This document shows positions 14,058 through 20,780 of a DNA stretch of 31,774 bases, piece after piece. The DNA lies in IMG/VR virus record IMGVR_UViG_3300023223_000302, positions 1 through 31,774 of that record; one strand, given 5' to 3'. Position numbers and translations under genes: made by a program. A model generated the notes under the pieces. It saw only the letters and a program-made list of their open reading frames with translations. It was not told the origin of the DNA and made no database searches. The stretch's first letter is position 1, and every line of letters starts with the position of its first letter. This stretch comes from a virus.

Positions 14058-14409
14058 TATCTTTCTCCTCAATTAACGCCAAGTGTATCAACGATGCCAC
14101 GATGAGCGCAGGGTCTGATAGTTCGCCTTTCGCTTCTCTGATGGCAACCAGTTCGGATAGCTGGGTGATTGTCGGCTCCATTATTGGTAGCGTTTCGGAT
14201 AGCTTGAACGCATGACGTGGGATTGGCTTGTTCTGGATGAATGCATAGTGTGATTTACCAAGGTCGTGACCTTTACATACATTATCGACAACAGATTGAA
14301 ACCTGCCGTTAACATTGTTAAACCAAATTAAATCACCATAACCATTGGCAAATACAGAATTGGCCCACTTCGGCGCACTATCAATCTCTTCTTGTAATAA
14401 CTCTCTCAT
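14041..14409 (-). CDS. Hypothetical first gene of the leftward small-gene unit
   Basis: 122 residues, with no recognised domain. It has a tryptophan-containing N-terminus (SAPKWANSVFANGYGDLIWF) and a helical C-terminus (LSDPALIVASLIHLALIEEK). GAGGG precedes the ATG, and a TTGACA-type promoter lies upstream at 14442-14470. Being first from a strong promoter suggests an immediate-early product. Confidence 0.55.
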   Translation of the reverse strand: MRELLQEEIDSAPKWANSVFANGYGDLIWFNNVNGRFQSVVDNVCKGHDLGKSHYAFIQNKPIPRHAFKLSETLPIMEPTITQLSELVAIREAKGELSDPALIVASLIHLALIEEKDSEIHR

Positions 14410-14441
14410 GCGTTTCCCTCGTTCATTTGTTGTTTCGATTA

Positions 14442-14470
14442 AATCTACTCTTACTGGTTAATCGTGTCAA
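14442..14470 (-). promoter_or_regulatory. Leftward promoter with consensus -35
   Basis: On the minus strand: TTGACA (14470-14465), a 17-base spacer and TAGATT (14447-14442). It drives the 14409-13108 unit. Confidence 0.68.
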
Positions 14471-14495
14471 GCTTTTATTCATATTAAAATCCACA

Positions 14496-14515
14496 ATAAA
14501 TAATGTATGATTTAT
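14496..14515. promoter_or_regulatory. Inverted repeat between divergent promoters, candidate operator
   Basis: ATAAAT-8 bases-ATTTAT, ending one base before the rightward -35 box. It lies between the two divergent promoters, as regulator sites often do. Confidence 0.35.
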
Positions 14516-14516
14516 G

Positions 14517-14546
14517 TTGACCGTTAATATCGTTTCATATTACTAT
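14517..14546 (+). promoter_or_regulatory. Rightward promoter for the recombination module
   Basis: TTGACC (14517-14522), an 18-base spacer and TACTAT (14541-14546). The first gene starts at 14580. The -10 box matches the consensus in four of six bases. Confidence 0.5.
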
Positions 14547-14579
14547 TGCTGTATCGAATCAGCCAGGACATGAATTAAT

Positions 14580-14780
14580 ATGAAGCAGAGACAAATAAAC
14601 TTATCAGAAGAATCAATTAAAAATGAGCGCGATTTAAAGCGGTTAAGCGATGGGCGTTCTATGCAAATATCGCGTGATGGTATTTACGAAAGGGCGCTAA
14701 GAAATAAGCTAGCATCAATGGCAAAAACATATGGTGATGAAGAGATACTTAAACGCCTAAAAACTGAGGTTAATGAGTAA
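14580..14780 (+). CDS. Small charged hypothetical protein, first rightward gene
   Basis: 66 residues, highly charged and probably all helical after a short N-terminal strand (MKQRQINLSEESIKNERDLK). AGGA lies 11 bases before the ATG. Its position as the first gene from the rightward promoter and its small basic nature suggest a regulator, possibly ribbon-helix-helix, but no motif is certain. Its stop overlaps the next ATG (TAATG). Confidence 0.55.
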   Translation: MKQRQINLSEESIKNERDLKRLSDGRSMQISRDGIYERALRNKLASMAKTYGDEEILKRLKTEVNE

Positions 14781-14905
14781 TGTCCAAATACACTTGCCCA
14801 ATGTGCGGATCGTCAATGACGGTTCGCCCGGTTGCCGATGGCAAAGTAATCGATTGCGACAATGATAACCAAGAGTGCAATTTTCAAGTCGATAAGGAAG
14901 ATTAA
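14780..14905 (+). CDS. Small zinc-ribbon protein
   Basis: 41 residues, with MSKYTCPMCGSSMTVRPVAD then GKVIDCDNDNQECNFQVDKE. Cys6-x2-Cys9 pairs with Cys26-x6-Cys33, as in zinc ribbons. The ATG overlaps the upstream stop (TAATG). Small zinc-ribbon proteins are common before phage recombination genes; the role is not known. Confidence 0.6.
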   Translation: MSKYTCPMCGSSMTVRPVADGKVIDCDNDNQECNFQVDKED

Positions 14906-14907
14906 AA

Positions 14908-15648
14908 ATGAAAATATTAGATTTAAAGCAGGGTGATGATATTTGGCATGAGCATCGCTGGGGCTGCGTGACTGGCACAAGAATAGAATCGGCGGTTGGC
15001 GCTTGCTTTTCTGCTGCCAAAGGTCAGTGGGTTTTAGGTGGTAACACCTGGGAGTTCGATGGCGATAAGTTAGTGTGCGTCAAAGAGGGTAAGCAAACAA
15101 AAGCAAGCCGAAGCAAGCAGGAAACGTTATTGCTTGAACTGGTTTCGGAACGCCAAAGCTCATTAGAGATTGACGATTATTGCTCTGCCGATATGGAACG
15201 CGGAAACGACCTGGAGCCATTTTCTGGCGAAGCAGCTAGCGACCGGCACGGCATAAAACTTTTAACGTGCGGAATGCTTCAAAGCGACACCTTGCCAGCG
15301 TTTAAGTATAGCCCTGACTTTGTATGTTTTAATGGTGAAGGTAACATAGTTGGCGGCTACGAAACTAAATCAAAGGCAGGCAAAAAGCATATTGAATACC
15401 TCATGGCCGACGAAGTTCCAAGCGAACATTTGCTGCAATGCCTGTGCCCAATGATTATGGACGATTGTGTAAAGTGGTGGATATTTGGCCATTTTGATGA
15501 TCGAAATCAAATTAACAATCTTTTCACCAAAGGTATTAAGCGCGAAAATTACGAAGATTTCATTCAGGAAGCAAGAGCGATACTTATTACATTTCTATCT
15601 GAAGTTGATGCAACAGTTGAAAAGTTAGGGGGTCAATATCATGGCTAA
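14908..15648 (+). CDS. YqaJ/lambda-exonuclease-type recombination nuclease
   Basis: 246 residues. ADMERGNDLEPFSGEA (94-109), YSPDFVCFNGEG (134-145) and GGYETKSK (149-156) place Glu103, Asp137, Glu152 and Lys154 as the catalytic residues of the YqaJ viral recombinase family. Lambda exonuclease uses Asp119, Glu129 and Lys131 in the same D-(x)n-E-x-K arrangement. It would digest one strand of double-stranded DNA to expose single strands for annealing. The next gene overlaps by 8 bases and is probably its partner. The N-terminal WHEHRWGCVTGTRIESAV is the conserved WxxxRxGxxTaS-like start of the family. Confidence 0.85.
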   Translation: MKILDLKQGDDIWHEHRWGCVTGTRIESAVGACFSAAKGQWVLGGNTWEFDGDKLVCVKEGKQTKASRSKQETLLLELVSERQSSLEIDDYCSADMERGNDLEPFSGEAASDRHGIKLLTCGMLQSDTLPAFKYSPDFVCFNGEGNIVGGYETKSKAGKKHIEYLMADEVPSEHLLQCLCPMIMDDCVKWWIFGHFDDRNQINNLFTKGIKRENYEDFIQEARAILITFLSEVDATVEKLGGQYHG

Positions 15649-16189
15649 TGTAAAAAAGGCAATGCAATCAAAATCAGATCAATTAAATTATGTTGATGTC
15701 GGCAATGGAAGTTTAATCGCTCTAATTGAGTCTGTTCATGTTACTAACTCAGATCAGCAACCAGTAACAATTAACTTTGCTGGCTGCAATGGTAAGCCAT
15801 ACAAGCCAAATAAAGGCATGATCAGAGTGTTGGCGGGAGCCTGGGGCGAGGAGTCTGACTGCTGGGTTGGTAAGACAATTAAAATAACTGGCGACGAAAC
15901 GGTGAAGTGGGGCGGTGAAGAAGTTGGCGGATTAGTTGTCGGAGCTTTATCTCACATAGACCAGTCAGGATATACGGCATACATACAGAAAAATAAGCGA
16001 GTTAGAGTTAAAAAAACGATTCCGCTTTTAGTTGTCGAGCCGGTGTATTATCCCGATGATCAATTTAATAACGACGCTGGCGCAATGTCCGAGGCTATAA
16101 AGTCAGGAAGCGAAACAGTGGAAAGCATCGCCAAGCAGTGGAATTTATCGCCAAGCCAAATAGAACAACTAAAAGGACAACAGCAATGA
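15641..16189 (+). CDS. Recombination-associated protein of unknown function
   Basis: 182 residues. The section GMIRVLAGAWGEESDCWVGK, TIKITGDETVKWGGEEVGGL and ALSHIDQSG resembles uncharacterised phage proteins that sit next to YqaJ-type exonucleases (R-x-L-x-x-A-W-G, V-G-x-x-x-x-L-x-x-D, G-G-x-x-V-G-G-I, x-x-S-H-I). The C-terminus ends in a helix-turn-helix-like LSPSQIEQLKGQQQ. It starts inside the exonuclease gene and is followed by an ATGA overlap. Single-strand binding or annealing is an inference from place only. Confidence 0.55.
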   Translation: MANVKKAMQSKSDQLNYVDVGNGSLIALIESVHVTNSDQQPVTINFAGCNGKPYKPNKGMIRVLAGAWGEESDCWVGKTIKITGDETVKWGGEEVGGLVVGALSHIDQSGYTAYIQKNKRVRVKKTIPLLVVEPVYYPDDQFNNDAGAMSEAIKSGSETVESIAKQWNLSPSQIEQLKGQQQ

Positions 16190-17349
16190 GCAAGGAATTA
16201 GCGGTATTGGAAGTATCCGAAAAGAATTACCCGAAAATTTATTGCGCCGGCGGCCTTGACGCATTCTATGAAAAATCAAAAGCCGAAGTCGATGGAGAGG
16301 TTCCAGACCTTTCAACAAGAAAAGGTCGAGACAGAATAGCAACCTTAGCCGCGGACGTTTCAAGGTCTAAAGTCGCGGTGGAGACGCCTGGGCGAGCTTA
16401 TAACAAATTCCTAAAAGCTCAACCAAAATTAATAGACAAAGAATTGCGCGAGTTCTGTGACAAGATGGATAAGCTTCGTGATGATACCCGGGCACCATTG
16501 ACGGCCTGGGAAACTATCGATAAGGCCGAAAAGAATCAAATAGCCGATACCGCAGCATATTTGATTAAATTCGCTGCAGACCTGGAAGAAGGTTATCGCG
16601 ATAACGAGCTAATCGATTTAAAAGCGGCACAAGCCAAAGCTGAACGCAAAGCCGAAATTGAACGTGCGGAAATCAAAGCCGCTGCTGAAGCGAAAGCCGA
16701 AGCTGAGCAGCAAGCAGCTAATAAAATTGCCCAGGCCAATCATGACAGGATCGCTGCAGAGCAACGAGAAGCAAAAGCCAAGCAAGATATTATTGACACC
16801 CAGGCTAGGGCGGAAAAATCCGAGAGAGATCGTATCGCTGCGGAAGAGGCCCGTAAAGAAGAAATAAGAATCGATTATCATAAGCGAATGATTCAGCACA
16901 TTGTTGATTGTGGCAATGGGTTTATAGGTGGATCACCTCAGCCCTTTGGTATTCTTTTTCGCGAGTTAGACAGTAAAATTGTGATTAATGAAAGCTTTGA
17001 AGAATTCCAACAGCAAGCGGAATCCGCAAAAAATGAAGCAATTCAAAAATTAAAAGATTGCCAACAAAGTCAAGAGAATGATCGCATAGAAACTGAAGAT
17101 AAAGCTAAGCGCGATTCTGAAATTGCCGCCGAAAACGCTCGGTTAGCCGAGGTTAAACGCCAGCAAGATTTGGCCGATCAACAAAAACATGATCAGGCGA
17201 TGCGCAAGGCTGACAAAAACCATAAAGGAAACATAAACCGGACCGCTATGGAGGCGTTTATTCATGCCGGGCTTACAACTGAACAAGCAAAACTTGCTGT
17301 TACGGCGATTGCTAGAGATTTAATACCAGCAGTAACTATCAGCTATTAA
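16186..17349 (+). CDS. TolA-like coiled-coil phage protein
   Basis: 387 residues from ATG 16186, which overlaps the previous stop (ATGA); a longer frame to 16138 would cover that gene. A compact N-terminal domain (about 1-130) is followed by a long Ala/Glu/Lys-rich coiled coil (about 130-230), a middle section (IDYHKRMIQHIVDCGNGFIG), a second coil and a helical end (RTAMEAFIHAGLTTEQAKLA). Proteins of this kind lie beside recombination genes in many phages and are often annotated as TolA-like because of the coiled coil alone; true TolA function is unlikely, since no membrane segment exists. The role is unknown. Confidence 0.6.
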   Translation: MSKELAVLEVSEKNYPKIYCAGGLDAFYEKSKAEVDGEVPDLSTRKGRDRIATLAADVSRSKVAVETPGRAYNKFLKAQPKLIDKELREFCDKMDKLRDDTRAPLTAWETIDKAEKNQIADTAAYLIKFAADLEEGYRDNELIDLKAAQAKAERKAEIERAEIKAAAEAKAEAEQQAANKIAQANHDRIAAEQREAKAKQDIIDTQARAEKSERDRIAAEEARKEEIRIDYHKRMIQHIVDCGNGFIGGSPQPFGILFRELDSKIVINESFEEFQQQAESAKNEAIQKLKDCQQSQENDRIETEDKAKRDSEIAAENARLAEVKRQQDLADQQKHDQAMRKADKNHKGNINRTAMEAFIHAGLTTEQAKLAVTAIARDLIPAVTISY

Positions 17350-17356
17350 CTTAACC

Positions 17357-17376
17357 TGGCGGTATAACAGCCGCCA
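17357..17376 (+). other. Intercistronic hairpin without T run
   Basis: TGGCGG (17357-17362) pairs with CCGCCA (17371-17376) in the 55-base gap before the next gene. There is no following T tract, so it is more likely an RNA stability or processing element than a terminator. Confidence 0.35.
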
Positions 17377-17404
17377 ATAACTAAAATTACTCAGGAGAGC
17401 AACT

Positions 17405-17836
17405 ATGAGCGCATTATTAAACCTATGCAATAGCGCGCTAAAGCCAGTTGATCGCGCTGCTGAGTTTACTAAAACTGGCAAAAAGAAGAAAATCAGCAAA
17501 ACTGAAGTTAGCGCAAGGCAAAGCGCAAACGCACTTTGCCGAACATACACCTACAAGCCCTTTTACAGTCCTATATGGATAGAAAGAAGCTGGGGTAAGG
17601 GCCGAAAGGTTATGACGATAAGATTTAAAAATGGGTATCGATGGAAGCTTTGCCCTAGATGTAAGCGTTGGAAGCATTCTGATACTGAAAATTTCAGCCC
17701 TGCACCACAAGTTAAGACAGGTCTAGCTTCATCATGCAGACAATGCATTAGGGACAAACAAAACCTGGTCAAAAGAAGGAAAGCCTATGAAAGGCAGTAT
17801 CCTGAACTGTTTATTAAAGAGGGGATTTATGAGTGA
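17405..17836 (+). CDS. Zinc-finger DNA-binding-like protein
   Basis: 143 residues, very basic. Cys83-Pro-Arg-Cys86 and Cys111-Arg-Gln-Cys114 (KLCPRCKRWK and SSCRQCIRDK) form a zinc-finger module of the type often seen beside phage HNH nucleases, but the His-Asn-His residues are absent here. The N-terminal 40 residues are Lys-rich. GGAGAGC precedes the ATG. The last bases overlap the DUF5675-like gene. A nucleic-acid-binding role is likely. Confidence 0.55.
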   Translation: MSALLNLCNSALKPVDRAAEFTKTGKKKKISKTEVSARQSANALCRTYTYKPFYSPIWIERSWGKGRKVMTIRFKNGYRWKLCPRCKRWKHSDTENFSPAPQVKTGLASSCRQCIRDKQNLVKRRKAYERQYPELFIKEGIYE

Positions 17837-18227
17837 TTTAAGATTAAAGATAACAGGCAGGGCGCATCATCCTGATTGCACATTGGGCCGATTATCATAT
17901 GGTGATTACCAATGCTTCACACTTGAATTGCCATGGTTTGGTAATCGAACTAATGTCAGCTGTATTCCACCTGGCACTTATAAATGTAAAAAAATAATCA
18001 GCCCGTCATTAGGTGAGTGCGTCGAAGTTCAAAACATAGCTGGTAGAACCTACATCAGAATTCACAGAGGCAATTTTACCCGACAGATAGAAGGTTGTAT
18101 TCTAGTTGGTACATCAATTCAATTTATCGACGGTGATAGCATTCCTGATGTCGGGGCTAGCGCCAAGGCGTTTACCGGGTTGATGAATATTTTGCCTGAT
18201 AACTTTTTAATGGAGATCGGATTATGA
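17829..18227 (+). CDS. DUF5675-like protein, candidate lysis enzyme
   Basis: 132 residues from ATG 17829, with GAGGGG just upstream; an in-frame ATG at 17787 lies inside the previous gene. The core GDYQCFTLELPW, VSCIPPGTYKCKK and TYIRIHRGN, then IEGCILVG, fits the DUF5675 family. His79 (IHRGN) and Cys90 (GCILVG) stand as the His and Cys do in YkuD-type L,D-transpeptidases (HG...GC), suggesting a cysteine peptidase or transpeptidase fold. It lies two genes before a 3TM holin and no other endolysin is visible, so lysis is a reasonable guess, but activity is unproven. Confidence 0.6.
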   Translation: MSDLRLKITGRAHHPDCTLGRLSYGDYQCFTLELPWFGNRTNVSCIPPGTYKCKKIISPSLGECVEVQNIAGRTYIRIHRGNFTRQIEGCILVGTSIQFIDGDSIPDVGASAKAFTGLMNILPDNFLMEIGL

Positions 18228-18586
18228 GTCAGATAAAAACAAAGGTCTGGGACAAGGAACATAACCAATGGAACCCTGATCCGCACGCAATCTTATCTGA
18301 TGGTTCGTTAATGTTTATTTGCGAGGGTCGAGAATGGTTTACGCCAGCGGACCCTGACAGATTTGTTGCGGTGCAATTCACCGGCCTAACCGACAAGAAC
18401 GGTGTTGAGATTTACGAAGGTGATATCGTAAAGGGTGTGACGGGTTTGGATAAGGGTAGGGTATTTGAGATTGAATATGTTGCTCCAGCTGTTCATTTAA
18501 AAAATGGCTGTTTTATTGGTGCTGATTCGTATAAGCAGTATGAAGTAATCGGCAATATCTATCAAAATAAGGAGCTATTAAAATGA
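18224..18586 (+). CDS. YopX-domain protein
   Basis: 120 residues. FTGLTDKNGVEIYEGDIVKG (residues 52-71) is the diagnostic YopX motif, followed by a beta-rich part and YEVIGNIYQNKELL, the usual end of the family. YopX proteins are widespread in phages of many hosts; the function is unknown. Both ends overlap the neighbours by four bases (ATGA), so it is coupled to the DUF5675-like and holin genes. Confidence 0.85.
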   Translation: MSQIKTKVWDKEHNQWNPDPHAILSDGSLMFICEGREWFTPADPDRFVAVQFTGLTDKNGVEIYEGDIVKGVTGLDKGRVFEIEYVAPAVHLKNGCFIGADSYKQYEVIGNIYQNKELLK

Positions 18587-19017
18587 GTTTTTGGGGTAAA
18601 TTATTCGGAAGTGATAAAGCGCTATCGGGAGTCGTTGACGGTGTAACCAACGGCATTGATAAACTCTGGTATACCGATGAGGAAAAATCAGAGGATGCGG
18701 CCAAAGCAAAACGTGACGCGGCCAATTTTTTAATTAACTGGATGGAATCAACCAAGGGCCAAAATCTAGCTAGGCGATTCCTGGCGATGATGATCACCTT
18801 TGTGTGGTTGATTCAGTACTTAATTGCTAAAGGGCTATTGATTGCTGCAATATGGGTTGAGGAACCGGAACAATTAATGAAAAGTGCCGCGGTGATCAGT
18901 GCTGATGCTCAGTCAATGACCGGGGCAATGATGTTAATATTAGGGTTTTATTTCGCCGCGCCTTACATGGGTGACATTGCCAAAGGTGCGATTGAAAAAT
19001 TTGGCGGGAAAAAGTAA
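18583..19017 (+). CDS. 3TM-type holin
   Basis: 144 residues. An amphipathic N-terminus (MSFWGKLFGSDKALSGVVDG) and a charged region (about 33-48) precede helices at about 67-82, 84-94 and 112-128. The order and the W-T-D-E-E-K-S-x-x-A-x-A/K start match the 3TM holin family (PF11351). Holins build pores in the inner membrane at lysis time. It overlaps the YopX gene (ATGA) and is followed by small membrane proteins. Confidence 0.75.
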   Translation: MSFWGKLFGSDKALSGVVDGVTNGIDKLWYTDEEKSEDAAKAKRDAANFLINWMESTKGQNLARRFLAMMITFVWLIQYLIAKGLLIAAIWVEEPEQLMKSAAVISADAQSMTGAMMLILGFYFAAPYMGDIAKGAIEKFGGKK

Positions 19018-19023
19018 ATTCCG

Positions 19024-19134
19024 ATGCTACCGCGCCACGCACTACCTGAGCCATACGAATATAAAATAGAGATATTTTGTCTGGTTCTCGCGGTGGTTTT
19101 TGTGATATTGATTGTCTCATTTTATTTAAACTGA
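19024..19134 (+). CDS. Small single-span membrane protein (36 aa)
   Basis: 36 residues. The start MLPRHALPEPYEYKIEIFCL leads into one hydrophobic helix ending SFYLN. It lies 6 bases after the holin gene, with only a weak GGG-type ribosome site. In lysis cassettes this size fits a holin partner or small accessory protein. It may not be translated. Confidence 0.42.
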   Translation: MLPRHALPEPYEYKIEIFCLVLAVVFVILIVSFYLN

Positions 19135-19178
19135 TTTTTTGTTACAATCAATTACCGATGAATTAAAAGGATAACACT

Positions 19179-19253
19179 ATGTTATTGAATCCAACGATGG
19201 GCGATGACGACGAAGGCGAGCCGCCACCGCCACCACCTAAGCCAGGGTTTTAA
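19179..19253 (+). CDS. Polyproline micro-protein (24 aa)
   Basis: 24 residues: MLLNPTMGDDDEGEPPPPPP then KPGF. An acidic run precedes six prolines. AAGGA lies 7 bases before the ATG, which is a good site, and the next gene follows after 3 bases. It is too short for family detection. It may be a real peptide or mainly serve to load ribosomes for the next gene; polyproline also stalls ribosomes without EF-P. Confidence 0.45.
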   Translation: MLLNPTMGDDDEGEPPPPPPKPGF

Positions 19254-19256
19254 CAA

Positions 19257-19721
19257 ATGAAAATAGTCCTCATTACACTTATTGTAAGTTTATTATGTCC
19301 ATTAATATCAAAAGCTATTTCTGTTGACAGTGTTAATGGGGATTATTTATTGTATAGAACGCTAAAGGCGCTTGTATTTTTAATACCGGCTTTTGTTTTT
19401 ACTATTTTGAGTTTGCGATTATTAAAAGGTAAGCAAAATTACAGCTGTTTTCTCGTTTGTTTGCTCACTTTCTGTATGTGTGTAACTGCTATTTTTAATT
19501 TATTAATGATTAATTATGAAATGTTTCAATTGCTAAGATACATAAAAAGCGGCGATGGAGCATCATGGAAAGGCATATATCACGCAGTTGAAATGCTAGT
19601 CGCAATTAACCTTGGTGGATATGGACTTGTTTATTTGGCTAATATGGATATCTTGCTTAGTGGCAAGCGTAGCGCTAGTGTTTTCGATAGTGATTATCAT
19701 TGGACGGGCAAACTCAAATGA
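19257..19721 (+). CDS. Multi-span membrane protein of the lysis region
   Basis: 154 residues with four hydrophobic segments (about 1-20, 36-54, 64-86, 110-128). The first (MKIVLITLIVSLLCPLISKA) could be a signal peptide with cleavage near residue 20. The gene starts 3 bases after the polyproline ORF and ends in an ATGA overlap. Not recognised; the location suggests a role in lysis or in altering the inner membrane. Confidence 0.55.
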   Translation: MKIVLITLIVSLLCPLISKAISVDSVNGDYLLYRTLKALVFLIPAFVFTILSLRLLKGKQNYSCFLVCLLTFCMCVTAIFNLLMINYEMFQLLRYIKSGDGASWKGIYHAVEMLVAINLGGYGLVYLANMDILLSGKRSASVFDSDYHWTGKLK

Positions 19722-20152
19722 ACGGCGAAAAGAGCGATCAAGAGACAAACATAAGACATGAAGTATTTATGGCGTCTCAGGTTAAGATCAATGAGAGCCA
19801 AGAAAAATTTAGTGAAAACGTATTAAGCACATTAGATGAAATAAAAAAGGTTCTCTCAAGGTCCGAAGCGATGCAAGTCGAAATGAATCATCAATCAAAG
19901 CGGGTATCCGCACTGTCCCATAAAACCGAAACAATATCGAATGACGTTGGCGAGTTAAAAACCCAAGTGGCAGTAAATAAAACCCTGGTAAAGCAGACTC
20001 AAGATCTAAAAAAGATTTTCGCCGGAGCCGTAATTAGTATGCTACTGATGGCGGGATGGTCGATATACGACAAAAAGCCACCGGCGCCACAGATAAGCCA
20101 GGAAGCAATAACCGCACTATCCGAATTAATAGTTAAATCGAATAAGGATTAA
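19718..20152 (+). CDS. Coiled-coil protein with C-terminal membrane anchor
   Basis: 144 residues from ATG 19718 (ATGA overlap); the TTG at 19700 lies in the upstream gene. A long charged coiled coil (about 22-98) leads into one membrane helix (KKIFAGAVISMLLMAGWSIY, 98-117) and a polar end. This resembles XhlA-type haemolysin/holin-associated proteins in layout. A spanin role is less likely because the membrane segment is near the C-terminus. Functional assignment is tentative. Confidence 0.55.
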   Translation: MNGEKSDQETNIRHEVFMASQVKINESQEKFSENVLSTLDEIKKVLSRSEAMQVEMNHQSKRVSALSHKTETISNDVGELKTQVAVNKTLVKQTQDLKKIFAGAVISMLLMAGWSIYDKKPPAPQISQEAITALSELIVKSNKD

Positions 20153-20154
20153 TC

Positions 20155-20322
20155 ATGAATAAAAAAGAATTGAGCTCGCCAGATTGGGATTTGATTCGTA
20201 TGAAAGAAGCTGTTGAAGCATCTTCGATTACCATTCCTCAAGGGTTAAATGCCAGCGATATCACACAGTTTATTTTAGATAACGGATTTTCAGGCGGACA
20301 AAGAATACCCCCGACAAGGTAG
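20155..20322 (+). CDS. Small hypothetical protein
   Basis: 55 residues: MNKKELSSPDWDLIRMKEAV at the start and LDNGFSGGQRIPPTR at the end. AAGGA stands 6 bases before the ATG, two bases after the preceding stop. The protein is soluble, with a helical first half. No family was recognised. It is the last gene before the terminator at 20366-20391. Confidence 0.52.
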   Translation: MNKKELSSPDWDLIRMKEAVEASSITIPQGLNASDITQFILDNGFSGGQRIPPTR

Positions 20323-20339
20323 GATAACACCCCAAAACC

Positions 20340-20350
20340 AAGGAGGTGAT
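20340..20350 (+). promoter_or_regulatory. Perfect Shine-Dalgarno sequence without a gene
   Basis: AAGGAGGTGAT is complementary to eleven bases of the usual 16S rRNA 3' end. No ATG, GTG or TTG with a meaningful reading frame follows at normal distance; a terminator starts 16 bases later. Purpose unclear. Confidence 0.5.
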
Positions 20351-20365
20351 TTATCTAAGTAACTG

Positions 20366-20391
20366 GCCCGCTTTAACGAGTGGGCTTTTTT
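20366..20391 (+). terminator. Rho-independent terminator, rightward
   Basis: GCCCGCT pairs with AGTGGGC (one G-U) around a 6-base loop, followed by six T. It closes the recombination/lysis transcript before the small genes at 20471. The following bases repeat those after the terminator at 12746. Confidence 0.78.
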
Positions 20392-20470
20392 ATGCCTAAA
20401 ATATAAGTGGTCTAATCTGTATTTTCTTTGGGCCATGCAACAATAAGTTATCAAGGTAACTGGTGACAAC

Positions 20471-20608
20471 ATGAAACTAACAAAGCAGCAAATCAAAGGG
20501 GCGCTAAAATCGTACGAATTGGGAAGTAAGAAGTATTATCCCGACAGCCCTAAAGCCATTTACAAAGAAAATTTTCAAGGAGAACGGCATGACAAGAATG
20601 GACGATAA
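20471..20608 (+). CDS. Small basic hypothetical protein
   Basis: 45 residues: MKLTKQQIKGALKSYELGSK, then KYYPDSPKAI. GGTG lies 6 bases before the ATG, a modest site. The end overlaps the next small gene in a different frame. It begins after the terminator, so it needs its own promoter or read-through. No family was recognised. Confidence 0.42.
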   Translation: MKLTKQQIKGALKSYELGSKKYYPDSPKAIYKENFQGERHDKNGR

Positions 20609-20687
20609 CCACAAAGCAGAGCGTTATATTTACATGGTCGAGTGCGGTGCCATTGTGATTTTCGCATTAACTTATCTCGTATTTTAA
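20589..20687 (+). CDS. Tiny membrane peptide (32 aa)
   Basis: 32 residues: MTRMDDNHKAERYIYMVECG then AIVIFALTYLVF. One C-terminal membrane helix follows a charged start. AAGGAG stands 6 bases upstream of the ATG, a strong site that supports real expression even though the frame overlaps the previous ORF. Function unknown. Confidence 0.5.
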   Translation: MTRMDDNHKAERYIYMVECGAIVIFALTYLVF

Positions 20688-20699
20688 GGAAATCAAATA

Positions 20700-20780
20700 A
20701 TGAAAAAATTACCGGTAAGCTGGCTTAAAGAGAAAGGCATTGAATGGCGGTTGGTGACGTGGTCTATCATCATAAATTAA
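20700..20780 (+). CDS. Tiny ORF overlapping the next gene (26 aa)
   Basis: 26 residues: MKKLPVSWLKEKGIEWRLVT then WSIIIN. AAGGA lies 9 bases upstream. It overlaps the start of the 245-residue gene by 37 bases in another frame and may serve as a coupling leader. Both -1 frame stops lie upstream of the next ATG, so a simple frameshift fusion is not supported. Confidence 0.38.
   Translation: MKKLPVSWLKEKGIEWRLVTWSIIIN

Noticed and set aside
14580-14780. CI- or Cro-type repressor as first rightward gene
   Set aside because: The 66 aa product has no recognisable helix-turn-helix; only a general regulator possibility is kept.
17357-17376. Terminator after the TolA-like coiled-coil gene
   Set aside because: The hairpin is good but there is no T run after it and the next gene follows closely; it was listed only as an intercistronic hairpin.
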